Below are positions 32,145-41,109 of a stretch of 64,000 nucleotides of DNA, piece after piece. Position 1 is the first letter of the stretch. The number at the start of each line of letters is the position of its first letter. Source of the DNA: Erythroxylum novogranatense (taxonomy: Eukaryota > Streptophyta > Magnoliopsida > Malpighiales > Erythroxylaceae); NCBI GenBank assembly GCA_029891385.1, contig CM057235.1, forward strand, positions 10,473,001 to 10,537,000, written 5' to 3'. A program made the position numbers and the translations under genes. A model generated the notes under the pieces. That model was not told the DNA's origin. It searched no databases and worked only from the letters and a program-made list of their open reading frames with translations.

Positions 32145-33579
32145 TGATCTTGACTTATCGTTCAATATTAAAATTGATCCTCGAACCTGGTCAAATAAAA
32201 TTTATACCAAGGATTGCAATCTGAGATGCAACCTGAATTGACTCTCGAGGAACCAAAGTACTAACCGATTCTAGACTAGCCTAATGTTTGAATGATGCAT
32301 GCAATTAAAGCAATAAAAAGGGGTTTTGATTTGATTAACTAAAAATTAAACTAAGCCAAAGTAAGAATAAATGTTTTGGGATTTTAGAAAACTAAGCGAT
32401 TGAAATTAAACAAGTTTGAAATCAACTTACTAAAACTCTCCGAAAATGTAGCTCGGGTCATCATCGTTCAAAATAATATCGAGGTTTGAAATCCACTAAA
32501 TTTGAAAGCTAAACCTTAACAACTCGTTAAGTCCAAAATTAATTAATCAACTCGATTAATTAAAATTAGTTAAAAACCTTAGTGTATGCTATGGAATGAT
32601 TAATGCAACAGTTAATCAAATAAACACAAAATTAATTTAACCAAACACAACTAGGTAGATTAAATCAACTCATGCAAATCTGCTTAACATACATGAGACT
32701 TCATGTATTTGGCACAAACTTCAATGAAATCGATCCATACCATAGATCATAGTTAACATCCTACTAAACTATAGCAAGATTCAATCGAAATACATTGCAA
32801 AAATACCAACTCGGATCATTGCAAATACAAATCAAATCCTAACTATAATCGATTACCCCTTGTTTAGCTCACTAACTCCAACCATTGCTACATTTCGGAA
32901 GATAGTACACTTAGCCGACCATGGTGCGGATGAAATCTTATTGTTGAAGGATCACCTCGGTTCATGTTTCCAACGACGAATGAGCGCAGATGAGAAAGCG
33001 ATGGAAGAGATGAATGAGATCAAGGTCGTCCGGTGAAAGCGGCGAATCTGCAAAACAAACAGAAAACGAAAACTATTAGAAGCGAAGGAAAGAAGAAAGA
33101 AAACTCATGCGGCCGTCTCTTTTTTGCCCTAAATGGCAAAGTTTTATAGGGATGCGTCGGGGCAGTCGAACAAAGGAACTTTTGCCAAATATAGGCGGAT
33201 TATCCGACTTTCGGCTGCGGCTAATGGCCCGTCATTGCGTGACGTTGAATAGTCACTTCATGGCGGCGAAAATTAAATTCCATTAATTACGCCTCGGCGA
33301 ATGGAGAGTTTAGTTAGCCCAAATAATCTCGCGGCGTGTTGACTTGTTGAATGTTGACTCCTTTGGTCCTACAAAATACAACCCATTCGCGAGATCAATT
33401 GTCCCAATAAAATTATGCAAAATTAATGACAAATGACAACAAAATACTAACAATGTGCAATTTATCAAAAATCAATGTGCGGGACCAAAATAAGCATAAA
33501 AATCATAAATCAGGAGTCAACAAATGCATAATTACTAAAGAAAACGGGCCTAATTTATAATATAAATTTGGTCCAATCA
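32145..33579 (-). mobile_element. Ath1 5' LTR (right on this strand)
   Basis: It begins 'tgatcttgactt' and ends 'ttggtccaatca', followed by the right TSD agacg (33580-33584). It is collinear with 22174-23612, with frequent small indels. Confidence 0.93.
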
Positions 33580-33584
33580 AGACG

Positions 33585-34484
33585 CAAATGCAAAGCAGAC
33601 GCAGACGCAAATACAAAAGCAGACGCAGACGTAAATGCAAAGCAGACGCAGATGTAAATGCAAAGTAGACGCAGACGCAAATACAAAAGCAGACGCAGAT
33701 ACAAATGCAAAGCAAACGCAGACGCAAATACAAAAGCAAACGTAGACGCAAATGCAAAGCAAACACAGACGCAGAAAAGAAACAGATGCAAGAGTCAGTT
33801 CGAGTTAGTTACAGAACTCAACTGATTAACCGTTTCTTTAAAATTTCAAGAATCAAGAATCAAGAAGCAGTTGGAGACGAAGGCTATAAATACAAGTCGA
33901 AGTCGAAGATTGAAAAATTACAAAACTTACTGAAAGTTACGAAAAGTTTACACAAAACAGTTTTAAAAAGAGCTTACAGATACTTATACGAAATAGCAAG
34001 AAAAATTACTACGTGAGAAAAAGTGATTTTGTTGAGTGCTATTTTTACAGAACAAGTGTTCAAATATTTTTCAAAAGAAAAGTTATGCAGATAGCTGCAG
34101 AGGCTAAGTGTGAAAGAATCTTGGTTGTAGAGACTGAAGAGGCTCGTGAAAGAATACTTGTAACGATTGAAGAGATAGTGAAATCTCGGAAGAAACTCGA
34201 GGATCGGGGCGTAGCCAGCGGTTTGGGGTGAACCAGATAAATCTTCGTGTCTACCACTCTTACTCTCTATCTATTTTAGTTTCAAAATATCTCATTACTT
34301 ATTTTTATATATACAGTATTGAAAAGTTTGATTAATCGAATCTATAAAATTACGTAAAGAATTTTATTTCTTACAACTAGTTCTGAAAAGATTTATAAAA
34401 AAAGGGGAATACACAATTCAACCCCCCTTCTCGTGCATTCTAATATCGTTTTCTAAGTGCTGTATTAACGTGTGATTCACTTCA
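33585..34484 (+). mobile_element. Cop1 3' LTR, right part
   Basis: It resumes in the minisatellite ('caaatgcaaagcagacg'), holds the TATA-like box at 33885-33892 and ends 'gattcacttca' at 34484. The TSD tacgg follows (34485-34489). Differences from 13966-14661 are sparse. Confidence 0.93.
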
Positions 34485-34489
34485 TACGG

Positions 34490-35130
34490 AACTCTCGAGC
34501 CAATTGTTTGTGCATACACGATTGATTTGTTGAACATAACACATGATGGATTTGACAGACATGTTGCATAATGATTGTGATGTTGAGAAACAGAAATTGC
34601 ATGATCTATGTTTATATGAATGTGAATTAATTGATGAATGTTGATTTGCTAGTGATATATGTATATTGCTTGATTGTGTGGCTCGTTATCAATGGCTATA
34701 AACGTATATGCCATTGAGCTTCGCAACTCACCCTATTACTCTACCCTCCTCAGGTGCAGATCGAGACGATTGTCGACCTTGCAAGGCATCAGAAACTTCA
34801 AGCTAGTTAGGTGCCTTGTATTAAGTTAGTACTTTGGTTAGCCCGCCAGCATTTCATCCTGGAGCATACTTATGTATTTTGGATTTTAACTTCATTTTGT
34901 ATTATGTTATATTTTGAGAATACTTGTTGAATTTCTTTGAATGCAAATGACAGTTGGTTTATGCATGTGGAATGATGAATGCCTGTTTAGAATGTATGAG
35001 TATATGATTGTATGAATCGACTTATGTGTTTATGGATGTTGGGATCGGGTTCGAAGGTATTTGGGCGCCCGGTACCGGCGCGACCCGAGGGGCTGCCTCG
35101 GGAATAGGGATCCGGGACCCGGGCCCAACA
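34490..35130 (+). mobile_element. Gyp2 5' LTR, right part
   Basis: It continues the LTR interrupted at 13609 ('aactctcgagccaattg'), collinear with 47691-48332. It includes the conserved 'ctcaggtgcagatcg' block (34750) and a GC-rich terminal stem ('gatccgggacccgggccc') just before the CA end at 35130. Confidence 0.92.
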
Positions 35131-35134
35131 TGTT

Positions 35135-35146
35135 TGGTATCAGAGC
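35135..35146 (+). other. Primer-binding site of Gyp2
   Basis: A perfect TGGTATCAGAGC, 4 bp after the LTR terminus, complementary to initiator-Met tRNA. Confidence 0.9.
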
Positions 35147-35306
35147 GCCTAAGTTTAGTGTCCTTGGCTTAGAATGCATATAGGACGACTTGTTTGATAT
35201 TTGCTTATATGTTGCATTTATTGAGTGCATTAAGTGACATGCATATCATGCATACATGTAGATTGACCAGTAGCTAATCCTTAGTGTTTCCATTTGAAGG
35301 AGTACG

Positions 35307-36535
35307 ATGCCACCTCGTAGAAGAACACGAGGAGTTATGCAAGGATCTGCTACACCTGACTCTCCGACTAGAGAGGAGAGGACTGATGAGTCAAAATGCT
35401 GAGGCTTCTGTAGGGCTACGTAGCGAGCCCCTTCCGTCGCCGACTCAGGAGTCACCAGCTATGCAGGAGCAAGTGCCTCCACTTGATCCGAGGTTATTCC
35501 AGGCCTTTACTCAGGCATTCGTGCAGGCTATGGGTCAGATGCCACAGCCTTCTTCTTCGGCCCCAGTTCAGAAGGGAAGACGGTTTGATAGGTTGAGAAA
35601 GTACGGGGCAGTTGATTTCTTTGGGACATCAGATCCTGAAGAAGCTGAGACTTGGTTGAGGAAGACTGAGAGAGTGGTGGATCAGATGGAGTGTGAGGAT
35701 GACGAGAGAGTCATCTATCTTTGCCACTTGCTTCGGGAGATGCTCTTCATCGGTGGGAGGCATGCAGGAGTCGGATGAGGTCGATGGGGTTGGCATGGCG
35801 AGATTTTGTGGTTGCTTATAAGAAGAAGTACTGTCGAGGTATATGTTCAGTGAAGCGGAGGAGTTTCGAGTCTCACTCGAGAGGATATGACGATCGTGAG
35901 TATGAAGCCTTGGTTTAAACAGCTATCCCGGTATGCTTCAGATTTGATGTTGAGTGAAGCTGCTAGATGTCGCCGATTTGAGTCGGGCCTACACTTGGCC
36001 ATCAGAGAAAAGGTGGTTGTGCAGAACTTTGGTGATTTTCAGCAGCTAGTTGAGGCAGCTTTGAGGGTGGAGAACATTGAGAATATCAAGAGTGTTGTGA
36101 ATAAGAAGAGAAAGGGCAGAGAGCAATCCAAGAGGGGAGGTAGCACTAGTGCTCCTATGCCAGAGAGGAGTGCTAAGAGCTTCCCGATTCAGTCAGAGAA
36201 GAGGAGCAGTGGTGTGAGCCGACCTAGGACGATGAGGACTTCTACTGTTTCTCACCAAGCCTCCACGGTGGGCGGCAGTAGAAGGGGAGATGGAGATAGG
36301 TCGTTCGTCCCGAAGTGTGAGTTCTGCGGTAGATCTCATAGAGGAGAGTGTTTCAGATTGACAGGAGCTTGCTTCAATTGTGGGGAGAAGGGACACATTG
36401 CCAGAGAGTGTCCTCAGCCTCCACGACAAGAGAGAGGTCAGATGCAAGCTCCGAGGAGGACAAAGACCATGGGTCAGAGGACTGCTACAGAAGTGGGCAG
36501 TTCAGATGCAGCCAAGAGGGTGAATCTTTCGGGTA
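35307..36535 (+). pseudogene. Gyp2 gag with CCHC knuckle
   Basis: The ATG at 35307 ('MPPRRRTRG') is the likely start, but the frame hits TGA at 35399. The rest of gag is in other frames: the capsid domain begins at about 35575 ('RFDRLRKYGAVDFFGTSDPE', 'ETWLRKTERV'), shifts near 35745 ('DALHRWEACRSRM') and again near 35880 ('LMLSEAARCRRFESGL'). A basic linker follows, then a perfect knuckle CX2CX4HX4C at 36370-36411 ('CFNCGEKGHIAREC') preceded by 'CEFCGRSH'. At least three frameshifts are needed. Confidence 0.88.
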
Positions 36536-36539
36536 GACC

Positions 36540-37080
36540 GAGAGCGCAGGCACCAGCTAGGGTGTTTGCGATGACGAGGGAGGATGCAAAAACTGCTCCT
36601 GATGTGGTGACTGGTATGATTCGACTTTTTACTGATGATGTGCTAGTTTTGATTGATCCGGGTTCTACTCATTCGTTTGTTTCCTCGAGTAGACCCGTGT
36701 GTGATAGGGTTGTGAGCCCATTGGATACTCCGCTGATGGTGAGTACTCCAATTGGCCAGTACATTGTGATTAGTCAAGTGTATAGAGGTTGTGAGATTCG
36801 GATTGATGGAGAACTTCTAGTGGTCGATTTGATGCCACTGAAGATGGGAGGATTAGATGTGATATTGGGTATGGATACCTTAGAGAGGTACAATGCCCGT
36901 TTGGATTGTAAATAAAAGACAGTGGAGTTTGATTTAGGTGATGGCAGAAAAGTGATGTTTAATGGGGACAGAAAAGTGAGTCCGCCTAGAATTGTTTCAG
37001 CATTGACAGCAGAGACGATGATGAGGAAGGGTAGTGAGGTGTTTTTGGCTTATGTGGTTGACACCAGGGCAGATAGAGGG
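36540..37080 (+). pseudogene. Gyp2 aspartic protease
   Basis: The active-site motif 'LIDPGSTHSFVS' (Asp at 36655) is followed about 70 residues later by 'DVILGMDTLERYNARLDCK' and TAA at 36913-36915, where the family reads on into 'TVEFDLGDG'. Asp-Pro-Gly instead of Asp-Thr/Ser-Gly is normal for this gypsy group; the usual Trp after 'GMD' is Thr. Homology resumes directly after the stop. Confidence 0.85.
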
Positions 37081-37784
37081 AAGCTGGAGGATATTCCAGT
37101 AGTCAGGGAATTCTCGGACGTCTTTCCCGAGGAATTACCAGGACTACCGCCAGCTAGGAAAATTGAGTTTCTCATTGAGCTTCTGTCAGGTACAGCGCCG
37201 ATTTCAATTCTGCCTTACCAGATGGCTCTGGCGAAATTTAAAGAGCTTAAGGAGCAATTGGAGGAGTTGTTGGAGAAGGGGTATATTCGACCGAGCTCCT
37301 GTTCTTTTTGTAAAGAAGAAAGATGAATCATTGAGGATGTGTGTAGATTATCGGAAGTTGAATCAGATAATTGTGAAGAACAGGTATCCGCTTCCTCGCA
37401 TTGATGATCTATTTGATCAATTGCAAGGAGCGAGAGTCTTCTCTAAGATCGATTTGAGATCGAGTTATCACCGATTGAGGATTAAGGAGTCGGATGTGCG
37501 AAGTGCGCTTTCGAGTCTCGGTATGGGCATTTGAGTTTTGGTGATGCCGCTTCGGATTGATGAATGCGCCTGCAGCATTTATGGATTTGATGAATTGGGT
37601 TTTTAAGCCATTCTTGGACCAATTTATCATTGTCTTTATCGATGATATCTTGGTTTATTCTAAGAGTGATGAGTAGCATGAGGAGCATTTGAGGATTGCT
37701 TTGGAGACTTTGAGGAGGAACGAGTTGTATGCCAAATTCGATAAATGCGAATTTTGACTGAGGGAAGTTGTATTTCGTGGACAT
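37081..37784 (+). pseudogene. Gyp2 reverse transcriptase
   Basis: It starts '[20 protein letters not shown]' and continues '[19 protein letters not shown]', with a frame change near 37310. Then come '[20 protein letters not shown]' and '[15 protein letters not shown]', and another break near 37530. The catalytic '[10 protein letters not shown]' (FIDD at 37635-37646) is intact but followed by TAG. The template-grip region ('FRTRYGHYEF' in relatives) is replaced by unrelated residues through a frameshift. Not functional. Confidence 0.88.
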
Positions 37785-38430
37785 GTGATTTCAGAACAGG
37801 GAGTGCATGTGGATCCAAAGAAAATAGAAGCTGTGGTGAGTTGGGAAGCCCCAAAGAATGTAGCAGAGGTGAGGAGTTTTCTGGGTTTGGCAGGCTATTA
37901 CCGGAGATTTGTGGAGGGATTCTCTATGATAGCCGCTCCGATGACGAAGTTGTTGAGAAAAAATCAGAAGTTTGTTTGGAGTGAGGAGTGTCAGAGGAGC
38001 TTCGAGGAGCTCAAGCATAGATTGACGAGTGCTTCGATTCTGATTTTGCCATTGGGTGATGAGGGATATACAGTGTATAGCGATGCGTCGAGGAAGGGTC
38101 TTGGTTGCGTTTTGATGCAGGGAGACCGGGTGATTGCATATGTTTCATGGCAGTTGAAGCCTTATGAGTTGAACTATCTGACACATGATTTGGAATTGGT
38201 AGCTGTGATCTTTGCTTTGAAGATTTGGCGACATTATTTGTATGGAGTTCAGACGCAGATTTTTACCAATCATAAGAGTCTGAAGTACTTGTTGAGCCAG
38301 AAGGAACTGAATTTGAGACAGCGACGATGGATTGAGTTACTCAAGGACTATGACTTGTTGATTGAGTATCATCCGGGCAAGGCCAATGTGGTGGCGGATG
38401 CTTTGAGCAAGAAGTCTTCGATTGCGCATG
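37785..38430 (+). pseudogene. Gyp2 RT connection and RNase H
   Basis: In an open frame of 334 codons (37785-38789), '[20 protein letters not shown]' is the RT connection. RNase H follows with '[17 protein letters not shown]' (first Asp), '[20 protein letters not shown]' (Glu) and '[14 protein letters not shown]', where the family has Asp-His. The Asp-to-Asn change removes a catalytic acidic residue. Confidence 0.87.
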
Positions 38431-39790
38431 TTCGATCGGTTTATTTTCCTTTATTGGAAGAGATGGCCAAGCTTAAGATAAGCTTGAGGCAGGAAGAGCC
38501 GGATTGTCTTCTAGCTAACTTCCGAGTGAGACCGATACTCAGGGAGAAGGTTAGGGAATTGCAGGCTCAAGATGCATATTTCAGCAAGCTTCAAGATGAA
38601 ATTCGGAATGGCAAGGTTTCTGAGATAGATGTGAAGGATGATGGGCTTATGACAGTGGGGAACAGGTTGTGTATTCCTGATGTGCAGGAGGTTAAGGCTG
38701 AGATTATGGATGAGGCACACAATGCGCCTTATGCCATGCATCCAGGTAGCACCAGGATGTACAGAGATCTGCGAGAGTATTTTTGGTAGAAAGGCATGAA
38801 GAGAGATATAGCAGAGTTTGTCAATAAGTGTCTAGTGTGTCCGTAAGTCAAAGCTGAACACCAAGCACCTTCCGGCAAGTTGAGGTCGTTGCCTATTCCG
38901 GAATGGAAGTGGCAAAGGGTGACTATGGACTTTTTGATGGGTTTGCCCAGGACTAGTAGGAAGCATGATGCTATTTGGGTGATTGTTGATCGGTTGACCA
39001 AGTCAGCTCACTTTTTGGCGATTAAGCAGACTGATTCTTTGCATGTACTAGCAAAGAAGTATATCGATGAGATAGTGAGATTGCATGGGATTCCGGATTC
39101 GATTGTGTCTGATAGGGACCCTCGATTTACTTCGAGATTTTGGGGCAGTTTGCAGGAAGCTTTGGGGACGAAGCTACATTTTAGTACGACGTTTCACCCT
39201 CAGACGGATGGTCAATCTGAGAGGACCATTCGGACTCTTGAGGGGATGCTTCAGGCATGTGTGATGGATTTCAGAGGAGCTTGGGATGAGCATTTGTCGT
39301 TGGTCGAATTTGCTTATAACAATTCGTACCATTCAAGCATTCAGATGGCTCCATATGAGGCTTTGTATGGGCGGAGGTGTAGGACTCCGATCTGTTGGGA
39401 TGAAGAAGGAGAGAGACAATTGGAAGGACCAAAATTGATTCAGACGACTGTTGAGAAAGTTAATATGGTTAAACAGCGGCTTAAGACAGCACAGGATATG
39501 ATGAAGAGTTATGTTGATGCTCACCGAAAGGAGATGGAGTTTGAAGTCGGTGAGAAAGTGTTCCTTAAGACGTCTCCTTGGAAAGGAGTGATGAGGTTCG
39601 ACAATCAGGGTAAGTTGAGTCCGAGGTATGTGGGTCCTTATGAGATCCTTGAGAGGATTGGACCACTCGCCTATAGATTGGCGTTACCTCCGGAATTGTC
39701 TCAGATTCACGATGTCTTCCATGTGTCTATGTTGAGGAGGTATAGATCGGATCCTTCTCACATCATTCAGACTAGTGAGGTACAGTTGCA
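38431..39790 (+). pseudogene. Gyp2 integrase
   Basis: The zinc-binding module begins '[16 protein letters not shown]' and is interrupted by TAG at 38787 and TAA at about 38844, flanking 'CLVC'. From 38880 one frame stays open to 39998 and carries the whole core: 'TMDFLMGLP' (Asp), 'IVSDRDPRFTSRFW' (Asp), 'HPQTDGQSERTIRTLEGML' (Glu), then 'FAYNNSYHSSI' and the GPY/F module ('RYVGPYEILERIGPLAYRL'). All three catalytic residues of the DDE triad are kept, but the N-terminal stops disable the protein. Confidence 0.9.
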
Positions 39791-39998
39791 GAATGATCTG
39801 AGTTATGAGGAGCAACCAGTGGAGATCTTGGACACAAAAGAAAAAGTCCTCAGGAACAAGACGGTTCAGTTAGTCAAAGTCCTGTGGAGGAATCATTCGG
39901 TAGAGGAGGCTATATGGGAGCCATTGGAAGCCATGCGGGAAAAGTATCTGCATCTCTTCGATGATTCAGGTAAATTTCGAGGACAAAATTTCTTTTAA
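39791..39998 (+). pseudogene. Gyp2 C-terminal chromodomain-like segment
   Basis: The tail of the integrase frame reads 'EEQPVEILDTKEKVLRNK', then 'VKVLWRNHSVEEAIWEPLEA', the chromodomain-like pattern of Tekay/Del elements, where it may guide integration towards particular chromatin. It ends in the conserved '..FRGQNFF' stop inside the purine-rich 3' boundary. Confidence 0.8.
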
Positions 39999-40010
39999 GA
40001 GGGGGAGAAA
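39997..40010 (+). other. Polypurine tract of Gyp2
   Basis: The sequence aagagggggagaaa immediately precedes the 3' LTR start (TG at 40011). Confidence 0.88.
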
Positions 40011-40080
40011 TGTTAGACCCCAAAATTTTTTTTATGATGTCATTAAGTATGAATTAGGTTAATTAAGAGTTTATGCTTTA
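40011..40080 (+). mobile_element. Gyp2 3' LTR, truncated to 70 bp
   Basis: It begins 'tgttagaccccaaaattt' and follows the 5' LTR to 'agagtttatgcttta'. The next bases of the LTR should be 'aattgagttaattgggc', but the sequence switches to filler and then to the Gyp3 LTR. This is the breakpoint of the tandem duplication. Confidence 0.92.
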
Positions 40081-40090
40081 GGTTAATTAA
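40078..40090 (+). other. Duplication junction with filler copied from nearby
   Basis: The 13-mer ttaggttaattaa at 40078-40090 is identical to 40054-40066, 24 bp upstream in the LTR fragment. Ten of its bases (40081-40090) belong neither to the LTR at this point nor to the DNA that starts at 40091. Locally templated filler is a signature of end joining with polymerase slippage. Confidence 0.8.
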
Positions 40091-40665
40091 CTATGTAATA
40101 ATTTATGCAAAATACAAAGATGTGAATTATATGTTATATGTGTAATATGTTGTATGAATTGAGTGAACCATCATTGATAGTTACCTCATTGAGTTCGTAA
40201 AACTCACCAAAATTGTAAAACAAGAAGTATAGTCTTGTACTTTGGGGGAAAAGAAGAATTGGCTCAAAAGTCGTTCAGCTAAGATTGGAAGATTAGATAA
40301 ATTTTTTTTGTAATTTCCTCTTTCATATAGCATATTTTGTATTAGGATATGATGATGTACATATTTGGATGATATTGAAAACTGTCGATGTAAATATTTG
40401 GTTTTTATGAAATGAAAGGAGGAATTTGGTTTCAAAATATGGTGTTTTTCCTTATGATGAGAGAAAAAAATGTTGATGTCACGTTAAGTGATTGTAGTGA
40501 CTGCTCTAGCACACCATTATCACAGGTTATATATTGGAATGTCCTCAGGGTGTTTCGGTGCATACTTTATGGTAGTGGGGGTGTTACATTTTGGTATAAG
40601 AGCATGATTTAGCATCCGTAGGGACATATAGAAAATTTAAGCATGAAATATCATGAGCAATACGG

Positions 40666-41109
40666 ATGATGATTGAAGTTATTGTTTATTATAGGTCATC
40701 TGCTATAAATGATCAAGTAGGGCAATCAGCTGACCTAGGATTTATAGGAGCTAGTAGAGAGTCTTCGGTAACTCGACTAGAGGAGATGCCTCCTAAAGTT
40801 CCCGAGAGATGGGAGAGGAGATATGATAAGTTGCGGAAGCAGTGGGTTATGGACTTTTACGAAAGTGCAAACCCAACAGAGACCGAGGGATGGCTAGAAA
40901 GGACGGAGAGATTTTTTAATCAGATGGACTGTGAGCCGAACAAGAAGTTCAACTATGCAGTGTCCTTACAGCAAGGCCTAGCTTACCAGTGGTGGACGAT
41001 TGTCCTAGGCAGTACCACCGAGCCTTGCAACCTGAAGTGGGAAGACTTCTTGAGGGTCTTCAAAGAGAACTACATGCCCAAGATTTACTTGGACAGGAAG
41101 ATATACTAA
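40666..41109 (+). pseudogene. Truncated gag of Gyp3, second copy
   Basis: The frame has the same 147 codons as 6494-6937 with a handful of changes, including two Asp-to-Asn (gac/gca.ac to aac) and one Leu-to-Gln. It ends at the same stop. Both copies stayed open since the duplication, which is short enough to be chance. Confidence 0.8.

Larger units (their letters stand above)
22174..33579 (-). mobile_element. Ath1: Athila/Tat-like gypsy element in antisense
   Basis: The complete insertion is about 11.4 kb with TSDs agacg (22169-22173 and 33580-33584), LTR ends tgat...atca, and LTRs of 1439 and 1435 bp. On the minus strand the order is LTR (33579-32145), Asp-type primer site, leader, gag, protease, RT, RNase H, integrase, a long non-pol region with a small ORF, repeated purine motifs, LTR (23612-22174). 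The 'KFHGLAGEDPYMHLQ' gag, FMDD polymerase motif and 'WGIDFMGP' integrase are Athila/Tat-like. Numerous single-base indels break every ORF. Confidence 0.92.
13610..34484 (+). mobile_element. Cop1: Sirevirus-like Ty1/copia element, interrupted by Ath1
   Basis: It is a complete insertion with 5-bp TSDs tacgg (13605-13609 and 34485-34489) and TG...CA LTR ends. The pol order protease, integrase, RT, RNase H is copia-type. Its extended gag with a charged coiled-coil tail, the long degenerate region between pol and the 3' LTR, and purine-tract clusters are typical of Sireviruses. The unoccupied site is preserved in the solo LTR at about 47690 ('atttacggaactc'). Removing Ath1 leaves an element of about 9.5 kb. 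Pol is damaged throughout. Confidence 0.9.
12044..40080 (+). mobile_element. Gyp2: chromodomain (Tekay/Del-like) Ty3/gypsy element, interrupted
   Basis: The order is 5' LTR (12044-13609 and 34490-35130, 2207 bp after removing the inserted Cop1), primer site, gag with CCHC, protease, RT, RNase H, integrase, chromodomain-like tail, polypurine tract, and only the first 70 bp of the 3' LTR (40011-40080). The pol order with integrase last, plus the C-terminal chromodomain-like segment, places it with chromoviruses. The left TSD gataa is present. The right TSD is missing because the 3' LTR was cut at the duplication breakpoint. The coding region has several stops and frameshifts, so the element is dead. 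Confidence 0.9.

Noticed and set aside
35135..35146. tRNA gene fragment
   Set aside because: The matches to initiator-Met tRNA here and at 6420, 14664, 56468, 57782 and 59515 are 12-16 bp primer sites next to LTR ends or a viral leader, with no tRNA cloverleaf.
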